DNA of 64,000 nucleotides from positions 248,001 through 312,000 of the forward strand of contig NZ_BBQM01000015.1 of the NCBI RefSeq assembly GCF_000876015.1. Direction: 5' to 3'. Position numbers and translations under genes: made by a program. Below are positions 55,323-63,941 of this stretch, piece after piece. The stretch's first letter is position 1. Each line of letters opens with the position of its first letter. The DNA is from Cupriavidus basilensis. GTDB taxonomy: Bacteria > Pseudomonadota > Gammaproteobacteria > Burkholderiales > Burkholderiaceae. A model generated the notes under the pieces. The model worked only from the letters and a program-made list of their open reading frames with translations. It had not been told where the DNA came from and did no database searches.

Positions 55323-55341
55323 GTTCTTATTCGTTAAGAAC
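55323..55341. promoter_or_regulatory. Inverted repeat upstream of the SsuD-like gene
   Basis: GTTCTTA (55323-55329) and TAAGAAC (55335-55341) form a perfect dyad with a 5-base centre, about 97 bases before the ATG. It contains TTATTCGTT at 55327-55335, shared with the rhodanese upstream region. LysR-type sulfur regulators (CysB/SsuR) are reasonable binders; no proof. Confidence 0.5.
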
Positions 55342-55437
55342 CGCGCCCGCGCGGCGTATGTTCATGGCTTGTCCGCGCGGCGCGGGCGCGTTGCGCGCCG
55401 CCGCCGCATCCGCAAACCAGCAACAGGGGAGTCTTCG

Positions 55438-56523
55438 ATGAGCGTGGAAATCATTGGCATGATCCAGACCCAGAAGCAGTCGGAGATCCATCCGGCCAGC
55501 GGGCCGGCGGTGGATCGCGATTACGTGCGCGCGTTCGCGCAGGCGCACGAGCAGGGCGGCTTCGACCGCGTGCTGGTGCCGCACCATTCCACCGGCCCCT
55601 CGGCCACGCTCGCCATCTCCTACGCGGCGGCCGTGACCGAGCGCGTGCATTTCATGCTGGCGCACCGCCCCGGCTTCACCGCACCGACGCTGGCCGCGCG
55701 GCAGATCGCCACGCTCGACCAGTTCAGCGGCGGCCGGCTCGGCGTGCACTTCATCTCGGGCGGCTCGGATGCGGAGCAGCAGCGCGACGGCGATTTCCTC
55801 AACCACGACGAGCGCTACGCGCGCACCGACGAGTACCTCGGCATCCTGCGGCGCATCTGGACCGAGGACAAGCCGTTCGACCACGAAGGCAAGTACTACC
55901 GCTTCACGCAGGGCTTCTCCGAGGTCAAGCCGGCCCAGCGCCCGCACGTGCCGGTCTTCTTCGGCGGCGCGTCGCAGGTCGCCATCGAGGTTGCCGGGCG
56001 CCATGCCGACGTGTACGCGCTGTGGGGCGAATCGCTCGACCAGGTGCGCGAGCTCACCGCGCGCGTGCGCGCCGAGGCGGCGAGGAACGGGCGGCAGGTG
56101 CGCTTCTCGGTGTCGTTCCGCCCGATCCTGGCGGCCACCGAGGCGCAGGCCTGGGCGCGCGCCGAGCGCATCCTGGCGCGGACGCGCCACCTGCGCGAGG
56201 TGGCCGGCCTGGCGCCGGGCGGCCCGCAGCAGAGCGAAGGCGCGCGCCGCCTGCTGGCCGCGGCCGACCAGGGCGCGCGCGTGGACAAGCGCCTGTGGAC
56301 CGAGATCGCGAAGCTGACCGGCGCGCGCTCCAACTCCACCGCGCTGGTCGGCACGCCGGAGCAGGTGGCCGACGCGCTGCTGGACTACTACGACCTCGGC
56401 GTCACCACCTTCCTGATCCGCGGCTTTGATCCGCTGGAAGACGCGGTGGACTACGGCCGCGAACTGATCCCGCGCGTGCGCGCACTGGTGGCGCAGCGCG
56501 AAGCCGGCCGCAAGGCGGCATGA
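55438..56523 (+). CDS. SsuD-like FMNH2-dependent alkanesulfonate monooxygenase (LLM family)
   Basis: 361-residue luciferase-like monooxygenase that would release sulfite from alkanesulfonates. Family sites: FDRVLVPHHSTGPSATLAIS, HFMLAHRPGFTAPTLAARQ, DQFSGGRLGVHFISGGSDAE, GRHADVYALWGESLDQV and the C-terminal IRGFDPLEDAVDYGREL. The family needs a flavin reductase, not encoded adjacent. GGGGAG lies 8 bases before the ATG. The stop overlaps the SsuA-like gene's start (ATGA). Sulfonate use fits a sulfur-scavenging context beside the encapsulin locus. Confidence 0.88.
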   Translation: MSVEIIGMIQTQKQSEIHPASGPAVDRDYVRAFAQAHEQGGFDRVLVPHHSTGPSATLAISYAAAVTERVHFMLAHRPGFTAPTLAARQIATLDQFSGGRLGVHFISGGSDAEQQRDGDFLNHDERYARTDEYLGILRRIWTEDKPFDHEGKYYRFTQGFSEVKPAQRPHVPVFFGGASQVAIEVAGRHADVYALWGESLDQVRELTARVRAEAARNGRQVRFSVSFRPILAATEAQAWARAERILARTRHLREVAGLAPGGPQQSEGARRLLAAADQGARVDKRLWTEIAKLTGARSNSTALVGTPEQVADALLDYYDLGVTTFLIRGFDPLEDAVDYGRELIPRVRALVAQREAGRKAA

Positions 56524-57545
56524 GCATGATGACGCGGAGGATGGCACGGCAGATGGCACGGCAGACGGAGACGGCGAAGCAGGACATGACGGCATCCAGG
56601 CGGCGATTCCTGCGCTACGGCGTGGCCGCGGGCGCGGCGGCGGCGAGCGGCGCGCTGCCGTTCGCGGCGCGCGCGCAGGCGCGCCCGGTGCTCAAGGCCG
56701 GCGACCAGAAGGGCGGGCTGCGCGCCCTGCTGGAGAACGCCGGCGAGCTCAAGAACCTGTCCTACGACATCCAGTGGACCGAATTCCCGGCCGCCGCGCC
56801 GCTGGCCGAGGCGCTCAACGCGGGCGCGGTGGACTCCGGCCCGATCGGCGACGCGCCGGCCATCTTCGCGCTGGCCGCCGGCACGCCCATCAAGATCATC
56901 GGCGCCAACCGCTCGGACCCGTTCGGCACCGCGGTGCTGGTGCGCGCGGATTCGCCGTGGAAAAGCGCGGCCGACCTGCGCGGCAAGAACATCGGCACCA
57001 ACCGCGGCTCCATCGGCCACTTCGTCACGCTCAAGGCGCTGGAGTCGGCCGGGCTGAAGCCCGAGGACGCCAACATCCGCTTCCTGCCGCCGGCCGACGC
57101 CAAGCTCGCGCTGGTCAACGGCTCGATCGACGCCTGGGCGACCTGGGAACCCTACACCGCGCTGGCCGAGACCAGCGGCCACGCGCGCGTGCTGGTCAGC
57201 GGCCGCGGCCTGTGGTCGGGCCTGAGCTACCTGGCCGCCACCGACAGCGCGCTGGCCACCAAGCGCGAGGTGCTGCGCGACTTCCTGCAGCGCGCGGCGC
57301 GCGCGCAGGTATGGTCGTACCAGCACGTGGACAGCTATTCCGCGGCGCTGGCGCGCATCATCGGCATCCCGCCCGAGGCCGCGCGGCTGCAGTTCGAGCG
57401 GCGCCGCACGCAGTGGCGCAACATCGACGCCGCGCTGATCGCCGAGCAGCAGCGCACCGCCGACTTCTATCTCAAGGCCGGCCTGCTCAAGCAGCGGCTG
57501 GACGTGCGCACCACGTTCGACACGGGCTTCCCGCTGGCGGCGTAG
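56520..57545 (+). CDS. SsuA-like sulfonate-binding protein with Tat signal
   Basis: 341-residue periplasmic solute-binding protein of the SsuA/TauA type (KAGDQKGGLRALLENAGEL; DSGPIGDAPAIFALAAGTPI; GTNRGSIGHFVTLKALESAG; DAWATWEPYTALAE). Export by the Tat system is indicated by TASRRRFLRYGVAAGAAAAS around residues 24-43, with a 22-residue positively charged leader before it; an internal ATG at 56586 (MTASRRRF) may be the true start. No ATP-binding or permease gene follows, so it must use transporter parts encoded elsewhere. Confidence 0.88.
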   Translation: MSMMTRRMARQMARQTETAKQDMTASRRRFLRYGVAAGAAAASGALPFAARAQARPVLKAGDQKGGLRALLENAGELKNLSYDIQWTEFPAAAPLAEALNAGAVDSGPIGDAPAIFALAAGTPIKIIGANRSDPFGTAVLVRADSPWKSAADLRGKNIGTNRGSIGHFVTLKALESAGLKPEDANIRFLPPADAKLALVNGSIDAWATWEPYTALAETSGHARVLVSGRGLWSGLSYLAATDSALATKREVLRDFLQRAARAQVWSYQHVDSYSAALARIIGIPPEAARLQFERRRTQWRNIDAALIAEQQRTADFYLKAGLLKQRLDVRTTFDTGFPLAA

Positions 57546-57584
57546 GCGGCGTAGGCGGCGTAGGCGACGTGGGGCGGGGCCTGG

Positions 57585-58610
57585 TCACAAGGACAGGTTG
57601 GCCGCGCGGATGACGCCGCCCCAGCGCTTCACGTCGCTGGCGCCCACGCGCGCCAGCTCCGCGCTCGAGCCGTACTTCGGCGTGTAGCCGTTCTGCGCCA
57701 TCTTCGCGGTGAAGTCCTTGTCCTTCAGCACCTCGGCGACGGCGCGGTCGACCGCGTCGATCATCGGCTTCGCGGTGCCCTTCGGCGCGAACAGGCCGAA
57801 CCAGTTGTTGACGTCGTAGCCCGGGATGCCGGCCTCGACCAGCGTCGGCAGCTGTTCCAGCGCGGGCATGCGCTGCGTCGACGCCACCGCCATCGCGCGC
57901 ACCTTGCCGCTGTTGATGAGCGGCAGCGACGACGGAATGCTGTCGAACATGAACGACACCGTGCCCGAGAGCAGGTCCGTGACCGCCTGCGACGAACCCT
58001 TGTAGGGGATGTTGTTGAGCTTCACGTTGAGCTTCTGCCCGAGCAGGATGCCTTCGAGGTGCGACAGCGTGCCGAAGCCCGAGGCATAGTCCACCTTGCC
58101 GCTGCGGCTGTTCAGCCACGCGGCGAATTCCTTGAAGTCCCTGGCCGGTACCGACGGGTGCACCACCAGCACGTGCGGGGCGCTCGCCATCAGCGCGACC
58201 GGATCGAGGTCGCGCACCACGTCGTAGCGCGCGTTCTTGTTGAGCAGCGTGCCGATGATCTGCGTGGTCAGCGCGCACAGGTAGATCGTGTTGCCGTCGG
58301 GCGCGGCCTGCGCCGCCGCGTTGAGGCCGATCATGCCGCCCGCGCCGGCGCGGTTGTCGACGACGATGGTGCGGTTCAGGAGCTGGCCGAGCTTCTGCCC
58401 CAGCATGCGCGCGAGGATGTCGGCCGAGCCGCCGGGCGGATAGGCCACGATCAGGCGCAGCGGCCCGGTGTTGTCGCTCTGTGCCCATGCCGTGCCGGCG
58501 GGCGCCGCGCCCAGCCCCGCGGCCAGCAGCGCGCCCGCGCCGATGCGGCGCAGCGCTCGCCGCCTGCGGGCGAGGCGGGTGGGGCAGGATTCGGACACGG
58601 CGTGGTGCAT
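57585..58610 (-). CDS. Bug/TctC-family solute-binding protein
   Basis: 341-residue periplasmic receptor. Signal ends at AGTAWAQ (~residue 45), after a basic leader. Family blocks: LRLIVAYPPGGSADILARML, VVDNRAGAGGMIGLNAAAQA, NNIPYKGSSQAVTDLLSG, LPTLVEAGIPGYDVNNWFGL. ATG 58610 is chosen because AGGAG stands 8-12 bases before it; ATG 58637 would add nine residues with poor ribosome binding. It is divergent from the LysR gene at 58931, which may control it. Ligand unknown, probably a carboxylate. Confidence 0.9.
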   Translation of the reverse strand: MHHAVSESCPTRLARRRRALRRIGAGALLAAGLGAAPAGTAWAQSDNTGPLRLIVAYPPGGSADILARMLGQKLGQLLNRTIVVDNRAGAGGMIGLNAAAQAAPDGNTIYLCALTTQIIGTLLNKNARYDVVRDLDPVALMASAPHVLVVHPSVPARDFKEFAAWLNSRSGKVDYASGFGTLSHLEGILLGQKLNVKLNNIPYKGSSQAVTDLLSGTVSFMFDSIPSSLPLINSGKVRAMAVASTQRMPALEQLPTLVEAGIPGYDVNNWFGLFAPKGTAKPMIDAVDRAVAEVLKDKDFTAKMAQNGYTPKYGSSAELARVGASDVKRWGGVIRAANLSL

Positions 58611-58930
58611 TGGCTTGGCTCCTATGGCAGAGGACATGACGGGACGATGCGCGCCGCGCGCTCCGTGGCGCGCGGTCGGTGATCAATGATCGTCGCATCG
58701 GTGGCCGGCGCAAATACGTGTTTCGCGAGCGTGGCATCGTCAACCGCGAGTGCACCGCAATGGTGACGCGCGCGGTGGCGCACTCGATGACGTGCCTGGT
58801 GGCGTGTCCTGTGGCGCTTGGTAGGAACCCGGATTGACGGCGGCCCGCACATCGTCGGATCGTGCAGCCATTCGCACGGCGTCACCTCCCACGGAGCCCG
58901 GGCACGGACCTTGCTCCGTGTTCGCCCAAC
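58611..58930. other. Divergent region between Bug receptor and LysR
   Basis: 320 bases, lower in GC around 58675-58720 (GATCAATGATCG is a small palindromic element near 58680). It contains a GTGGCG-type direct-repeat patch at 58770-58815. It likely holds both promoters and the LysR operator. No gene is seen. Confidence 0.35.
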
Positions 58931-59920
58931 ATGAACCTGCCAGTCAAGCCCACCCATACCCAGACCGATGCCGCCAGGCCGCCGGGCCAATGCCGGCCGG
59001 CCGCGCGCGGCCGGCATCACGGCGGCCTTGTGTCGCGCCTCGACCTCGTCACGCTGAAGCTGTTCGTGGCGATCGTCGAGGAGCAGAGCATCAACCGCGC
59101 CGCCGAGCGGGAATTCATCGCGCCCTCGGCCGTCAGCAAGCGCATCGCCGACCTGGAGCATGCCACGCAGACGCAGCTGCTCATCCGCCATCGCAAGGGC
59201 GTGGAGCCGACCGTGGCGGGGCTGGCCATGCTCAACCACGCGCGCACCATGCTGCGCAATCTCGCCGAGCTCGAGAGCGAGATGTTCGACTACGCCGACG
59301 GCGTGCGCGGCAACGTGCGCATGCTGGCGAGCGAGTCGGCGCTGTTCGGTTATTTCCCCGACGCGCTGAAGACCTTCACCGGGCTGTATCCGGAGATCCG
59401 CATCGACCTGGCCGCGGCCACCAGCGCGGCGTCGGTGCAGGCCGTCACGGACGGCGCGACGGACATCGGGATCTTCTGGGGCGACGTGCCGGCGCCGCAT
59501 CTCAAGGTGGTGCCGTGCTATTCGGACCGGCTCGTCGCCGTGGTCCCGGCCGGCCATCCGCTGGCCGCGCACGAGGCGGTGCGCTACGTCGACGTGCTCG
59601 ACCACGAGATGGTCGAGCAGGAGGCCACCAGCGCGCTGCAGGCGCTGCTACTGCGCCAGGCGGCCGAGCTCGGCATCACCCCGCGCACGCACGTGCGCGT
59701 GGAGGGCTACGACGCGGTGTGCCGCATGGTGCAGGCGGGGCTCGGCGTCGGCATCGTGCCGCACAGCTACGCGGTGCGGCTGTCGCCGCAGGCCGGCGTG
59801 GTCGCGCTCGGCCTGCTGGAGAACTGGGTGGACCGGCACTACAAGGTGTGCGTGCGCGACCTGGAACAGCAGCCGGTGGCGACGCGGCTGATGTTCCAGC
59901 ACCTGACCGGCGGCACCTGA
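58931..59920 (+). CDS. LysR-family regulator
   Basis: 329-residue LysR protein if started at ATG 58931; a GTG at 59030 (VSRLDLVTLKLF) gives 296 residues, the usual family length, and may be right. The helix-turn-helix is SINRAAEREFIAPSAVSKRI, then DLEHATQTQLLIRHRKGVEP. The effector domain is full. The N-terminal extension from ATG 58931 looks non-conserved. It is divergent from a Bug receptor gene, the likely target, and convergent with the ABC transporter. Confidence 0.87.
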   Translation: MNLPVKPTHTQTDAARPPGQCRPAARGRHHGGLVSRLDLVTLKLFVAIVEEQSINRAAEREFIAPSAVSKRIADLEHATQTQLLIRHRKGVEPTVAGLAMLNHARTMLRNLAELESEMFDYADGVRGNVRMLASESALFGYFPDALKTFTGLYPEIRIDLAAATSAASVQAVTDGATDIGIFWGDVPAPHLKVVPCYSDRLVAVVPAGHPLAAHEAVRYVDVLDHEMVEQEATSALQALLLRQAAELGITPRTHVRVEGYDAVCRMVQAGLGVGIVPHSYAVRLSPQAGVVALGLLENWVDRHYKVCVRDLEQQPVATRLMFQHLTGGT

Positions 59921-59959
59921 CCCGCCGCAAGGCCGGCGCGCCGCGGCCGGCGCCGCGCG

Positions 59960-61687
59960 TCAGTCCCTGCCCGCGTGGCGCCAGGCCTGGGCGCGGCGCC
60001 CCAGCAGCATCGCCAGCATCGACTGCGCGAACTTGACCAGCGCCGAGGTCAGCAGCACCATCACCGCCATCGCGCACGCCGCCGCGGTGTCGCCGGTATC
60101 GTCCATCGCCACCGCCGCCACCGAGGCGACCATGCTGAGCGGCTCGTAGAGGAAGATCACCGCCGCCACCGTCGTCATGGCATTGACGAAGAAATAGGTG
60201 GCGATGTCGAGGATGGCGGGCAGGCAGATCGGCACCGTGACGCGGCGGAAGGTGGTCCAGAACGGCACGCCGAGCGAGGCCGAGGCCGCCTCGAACTCGC
60301 CGTCGATCTGCTGCAGCGCGGTCAGCGCGGTGAGATGCGGCACCGTGTAGTAATGGGCCACGCAGCACATCGTCATGAGCCACAGGCTGCTCTTGATGGC
60401 CGACAGCGGATTGGCGGGGTCGTTGAAGAAGAACACGAAGCCCAGCCCCAGCACCAGCCCGGGCACCGCCAGCGGCAGCATCGCCAGGAAATGCAGCAGC
60501 TGGCGCAGCGCGCGGAAGGCCTTGATCTTGCCGACCAGGTACGCGCCGCCGAAGGCCAGCACCGTGCCCGCCGCCGCGGTCCAGGCCGCGACCGCCAGGC
60601 TGTTGTAGTAGGCGCCCCAGCCCAGGCTGTCGTAGGCGGCGAAATCGTAGCTGCCCAGCGCCAGGCTCAGGTCGTAGGGCCAGAGCTTGACCAGCGAGGC
60701 GAACACCGCGGTGCCGACGATGGACAGGATCGCCAGCGCCACGACCACCGCGAACGCGCCCATGACGCCGTCGAACAGCGGGCGCGCCTCGGGCCGGTAC
60801 AGCACCGAGCGCGCGTTCAGCAGCGCGCGCTGGCGGCGGCGCACGACGGCGTCGATCACGAACGAGAGCACGGCCGGCACCAGCAGCACCACGCCCACCA
60901 CCGCGCCCATCTGGAAGTTCTGCTGCCCGATGATCTGCTTGTAGATGTCGATCGCCAGCACGTTGAACTGCCCGCCGATGACCTTGGCGATGCCGAAGTC
61001 CGTGACCGAGAGCGTCACGATGACGAACGCCGTGCTGATCAGGCCGTAGCGCGCCGACGGCAGCGTGATGGTGAGGAACGCGCGCAGCGGCCGGGTGTTC
61101 AGCGAGCGCGCGACCTCGTACATGCGCGCGTCGGACAGGCCCAGCGCGGTGGCGAGGATCAGCACCGCGTGCGGGAAGCAGTAGAACACCTGCGCGGCGA
61201 CGATGCCGATGAGCCCGTACACCGGATGGCCGCCCAGCCAGGACTTGAGATAGCCCTGGTTGCCGAACATGTAGGTCAGCGCGATCGCCGGCAGCAGCGA
61301 CGGCGCCAGCAGCGGCAGCAGCGAGATGCCCTTGAACAGCGCCTTGCACGGCAGCCGGCTGCGCACCAGCGCCAGCGCGTACAGGAACGCGAGCGGCAGC
61401 GTGATGGCGGTGGTCAGCGCGCACACGATCAGCGTGTTGCGGAGCGAGGCCACCAGCCCCGGGTTGGAGACGTAGGCGGCAAAGTTCGCCAGCCCGGCGA
61501 AGCGGCCGGCGGCATCCTGCAGGCTCTTCGACAACACCGCGTAGAGCGGCATGCCGATCAGCACCAGCGCGACCGCGCACAGCAGCGCCAGCAGCAGCCC
61601 GGCGACGGCCCGCTCCGGGAGGCCGCGCGGGCGCGGCCGGGCGCGCGCGGCCGGCGCCGCGCCGTCGAGTCGTGAGGCGAACGTCAT
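59960..61687 (-). CDS. ABC transporter permease, two fused domains (2-AEP/iron type)
   Basis: 575-residue inner membrane permease with two binding-protein-dependent transport domains in one chain, about twelve membrane segments. Coupling-helix motifs are EVARSLNTRPLRAFLTITLP in the first half and EAASASLGVPFWTTFRRVTV in the second. Fused permeases of this kind are used for iron(III) and for 2-aminoethylphosphonate (PhnU/PhnV type). The start overlaps the ATPase stop by 4 bases. Third gene of the ABC operon. Confidence 0.88.
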   Translation of the reverse strand: MTFASRLDGAAPAARARPRPRGLPERAVAGLLLALLCAVALVLIGMPLYAVLSKSLQDAAGRFAGLANFAAYVSNPGLVASLRNTLIVCALTTAITLPLAFLYALALVRSRLPCKALFKGISLLPLLAPSLLPAIALTYMFGNQGYLKSWLGGHPVYGLIGIVAAQVFYCFPHAVLILATALGLSDARMYEVARSLNTRPLRAFLTITLPSARYGLISTAFVIVTLSVTDFGIAKVIGGQFNVLAIDIYKQIIGQQNFQMGAVVGVVLLVPAVLSFVIDAVVRRRQRALLNARSVLYRPEARPLFDGVMGAFAVVVALAILSIVGTAVFASLVKLWPYDLSLALGSYDFAAYDSLGWGAYYNSLAVAAWTAAAGTVLAFGGAYLVGKIKAFRALRQLLHFLAMLPLAVPGLVLGLGFVFFFNDPANPLSAIKSSLWLMTMCCVAHYYTVPHLTALTALQQIDGEFEAASASLGVPFWTTFRRVTVPICLPAILDIATYFFVNAMTTVAAVIFLYEPLSMVASVAAVAMDDTGDTAAACAMAVMVLLTSALVKFAQSMLAMLLGRRAQAWRHAGRD

Positions 61688-62781
61688 GCCGGCTCTCCCG
61701 CGGGAAACAGATGCAGGTGCTCGGGCCGGATCGCCACGCGCAGGTGCTGGCCGGCGTGCAGGCCCAGCGTGCGGGCGTCGTCGCTGGAGAAATCGGCCAT
61801 CACCGGCACGTCGCCGAGCTGCGGGCATGCCAGCGTGGCGCGCCACGTCGCGCCGAGGAACTCGACCTGCGCGACGCGCGCGCCGCAACTGTTGGGCGCG
61901 TCCTCGCCGAGGCCGCGGAAACACACCTCCTCGGGGCGGAAGCCGAGCGTGACCGGCTCGCCCTCGCGCGCGCCCGGCTGCGGCGGCAGGCGCAGCACGG
62001 TCTGCCCGGCCAGCGCCTGCGCGTCGCCGGTGCGCCGCGCCGGCAGGAAGTTCATCTTGCCGACGAAATCCGCGACGAAGCGCGAGGCCGGGTGGCGGTA
62101 GATTTCCGCCGGGGTGCCGATCTGCTCGATCGCGCCGTGGTTCATGACCACGATGCGGTCGGCCATCGTCAGCGCCTCTTCCTGGTCGTGCGTGACCATG
62201 ATGGTGGTCAGGCGCAGCGCGGCCTGCAGCTGCTTGATCTGCTGGCGCAGGTGCACCCGCACCTTGGCGTCGAGCGCGGACAGCGGCTCGTCGAGCAGCA
62301 GGATGCCAGGCGAAGGCGCCAGCGCCCGCGCCAGCGCGATGCGCTGCTGCTGCCCGCCCGACAGCTGGCCCGGGTGCTTGCCGCCGATGCCGGGCAGGCC
62401 GACCAGCGCCAGCAGCTCCTCCACGCGCCGCGCGATGTCGGCGCGCGCCATGCGCCGGTTGACCAGGCCGTAGGCGACGTTCTCGGCCACCGTCAGGTTC
62501 GGGAACAGCGCGTAGGACTGGAACAGGATGCCGACGTCGCGCGCGGCGGCCGGCAGGCGCGAGATGTCCACGCCGCGCTTGAACAGCCGCCCGCCGCTGT
62601 GCGCCTCCAGCCCGGCGATGATGCGCAGCAGGGTGGACTTGCCGCAGCCGGACGGCCCGAGGAAGCAGAGAAACTCGCCTTCGGCGACGGCCAGGTTGAT
62701 GTCGTGCAGGACGTCGGTCCTGCCGAAGCGCTTGGCGATGCGCTCCAGCGAGAGCATCGGTCCGGCGGAGGCTGGGTTCAT
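61684..62781 (-). CDS. ABC transporter ATP-binding protein
   Basis: 365-residue ATPase of the PotA/FbpC/PhnT group. Walker A GPSGCGKST, signature LSGGQQQRIALARAL, Walker B ILLLDEPLSALD, switch His in VTHDQEEALTMADR. A C-terminal TOBE-like domain follows residue ~240 (GFRPEEVCFRGLGE; VAIRPEHLHLF). It powers the fused permease; start is 14 bases after the binding-protein gene's stop. Confidence 0.92.
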   Translation of the reverse strand: MNPASAGPMLSLERIAKRFGRTDVLHDINLAVAEGEFLCFLGPSGCGKSTLLRIIAGLEAHSGGRLFKRGVDISRLPAAARDVGILFQSYALFPNLTVAENVAYGLVNRRMARADIARRVEELLALVGLPGIGGKHPGQLSGGQQQRIALARALAPSPGILLLDEPLSALDAKVRVHLRQQIKQLQAALRLTTIMVTHDQEEALTMADRIVVMNHGAIEQIGTPAEIYRHPASRFVADFVGKMNFLPARRTGDAQALAGQTVLRLPPQPGAREGEPVTLGFRPEEVCFRGLGEDAPNSCGARVAQVEFLGATWRATLACPQLGDVPVMADFSSDDARTLGLHAGQHLRVAIRPEHLHLFPAGEPA

Positions 62782-62795
62782 GATGCGCTCCCGCT

Positions 62796-63941
62796 TCAGT
62801 TGGGCTTCGGCTCGGACTTGCCGTCGTAGCGCCGGGTCCATTCGTTGGTCAGCCGGGTCTGGTTCTCCACGGCCCTGGCGACGTTGTCGTCGGCCATCAT
62901 CGCCTCGGCGTTCGGCGGATAGTTGGGCGGCACCTGGCGCACGTCCGGGTGCGAGACCACGGCCATGAACTTGTTGAACTGCTCGTTGGCCTCCCGGGTG
63001 GTCATCCAGTCCGCCACCACCTTGGCCGCCGCCAGCCTGGGCGTGCCCTTCATGATGGCGGTCGACTCGATGTCCCAGCCGAGCTTGTCCGCCGGCACGA
63101 TGATGTCGATCGGCGCGCCCTTGCTCTTGAGCTGCGGCGCGGTGATGTCGGTCGAGATGCCGATCACGTATTCGCCCGTGGCCGCCAGCTTGCACGGCTT
63201 GGAGCCGCTGTGCGTGTAGAGCGCGATGTTGGCGTGCAGGCCGTCCATGTACTTCCACGCTGCGTCCTCGCCCATGCTCTGCACCCAGTGGTTGACGCCG
63301 AGATAGCCGGTCTGGCTCGAGACCGGGTTGGGCATGGTGATCTGGCCGCGGTAGATCGGCTTGGCCAGGTCCGACCACGTGACCGGGGCCGGCAGGTTGC
63401 GCTTTTTGGCCTCCACGGTGTTGAAGCAGATCATGGTCATCCACGCCTCGTTGCCGGTGTAGACGGGCGGCTTGTTGGCGGTGTCGCGAAAGCGCGGCTT
63501 GAGCTGCGCGTAGCCCTTGGGCTCGTAGGGCTGGATCAGGCCGAGCTTGTTCAGCGCCAGGATGTGCATCGACGGCACGCCCCACAGCAGGTCCGCCTTG
63601 GGCGCGTCCTTCTCCGCGATCAGGCGCGCCAGGATGATGCCGGGGCTGTCGCGCAGCCACGCGATCTGGATCTCGGGGTGCGCCTTCTCGAAGGCGGCCT
63701 TGTAGGGCGCGAGCTGCTCCTTTTCCAGCGTCGTGTACACGGTCAGCGTGGTCCTGGCCTGGGCCAGCGCGGCCGGCGCGTGGGCGGCGCCCGCGGCGGC
63801 GGCGAGGACCGAGGCGGCCAGCAGCAGGCGCGAGGCCAGTCGCGATGTGAGGCGCGACGTGAGGTGCGAAGCCAAGCGCGCAGTCAAGCGCAAGGCCGGG
63901 CGCGCGGGGCGCCGTTCTGGGGTCGGGTTCAGCATGTGCAT
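62796..63941 (-). CDS. ABC solute-binding protein, 2-aminoethylphosphonate/iron type
   Basis: 381-residue periplasmic binding protein. The signal region is odd: a long basic leader with repeated LASxLTSRLTSRLASRL before the hydrophobic core LLLAASVLAAAAGAAHA. The mature domain (LTVYTTLEKEQLAPYKAAFE; PKADLLWGVPSMHILALNKL; YTGNEAWMTMICFNT; KLGWDIESTAIMKGTPRLAA) belongs to the Fe3+/2-AEP family. Tyr ligands typical of iron binders are not obvious, so phosphonate or another organic anion is favoured. Start 63941 or 63935; the repeat may reflect expansion. Confidence 0.88.
   Translation of the reverse strand: MHMLNPTPERRPARPALRLTARLASHLTSRLTSRLASRLLLAASVLAAAAGAAHAPAALAQARTTLTVYTTLEKEQLAPYKAAFEKAHPEIQIAWLRDSPGIILARLIAEKDAPKADLLWGVPSMHILALNKLGLIQPYEPKGYAQLKPRFRDTANKPPVYTGNEAWMTMICFNTVEAKKRNLPAPVTWSDLAKPIYRGQITMPNPVSSQTGYLGVNHWVQSMGEDAAWKYMDGLHANIALYTHSGSKPCKLAATGEYVIGISTDITAPQLKSKGAPIDIIVPADKLGWDIESTAIMKGTPRLAAAKVVADWMTTREANEQFNKFMAVVSHPDVRQVPPNYPPNAEAMMADDNVARAVENQTRLTNEWTRRYDGKSEPKPN

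Larger units (their letters stand above)
55128..55437. other. Divergent region upstream of the SsuD-like gene
   Basis: 310 bases, holding the 12-bp tandem repeat and the 7-bp inverted repeat (both listed separately). No gene is seen. Confidence 0.5.

Noticed and set aside
57542..57572. GCGTAGGCG triplet repeat after the SsuA-like stop
   Set aside because: Only three short units in a 39-base gap; no function suggested and too short to call a repeat element.
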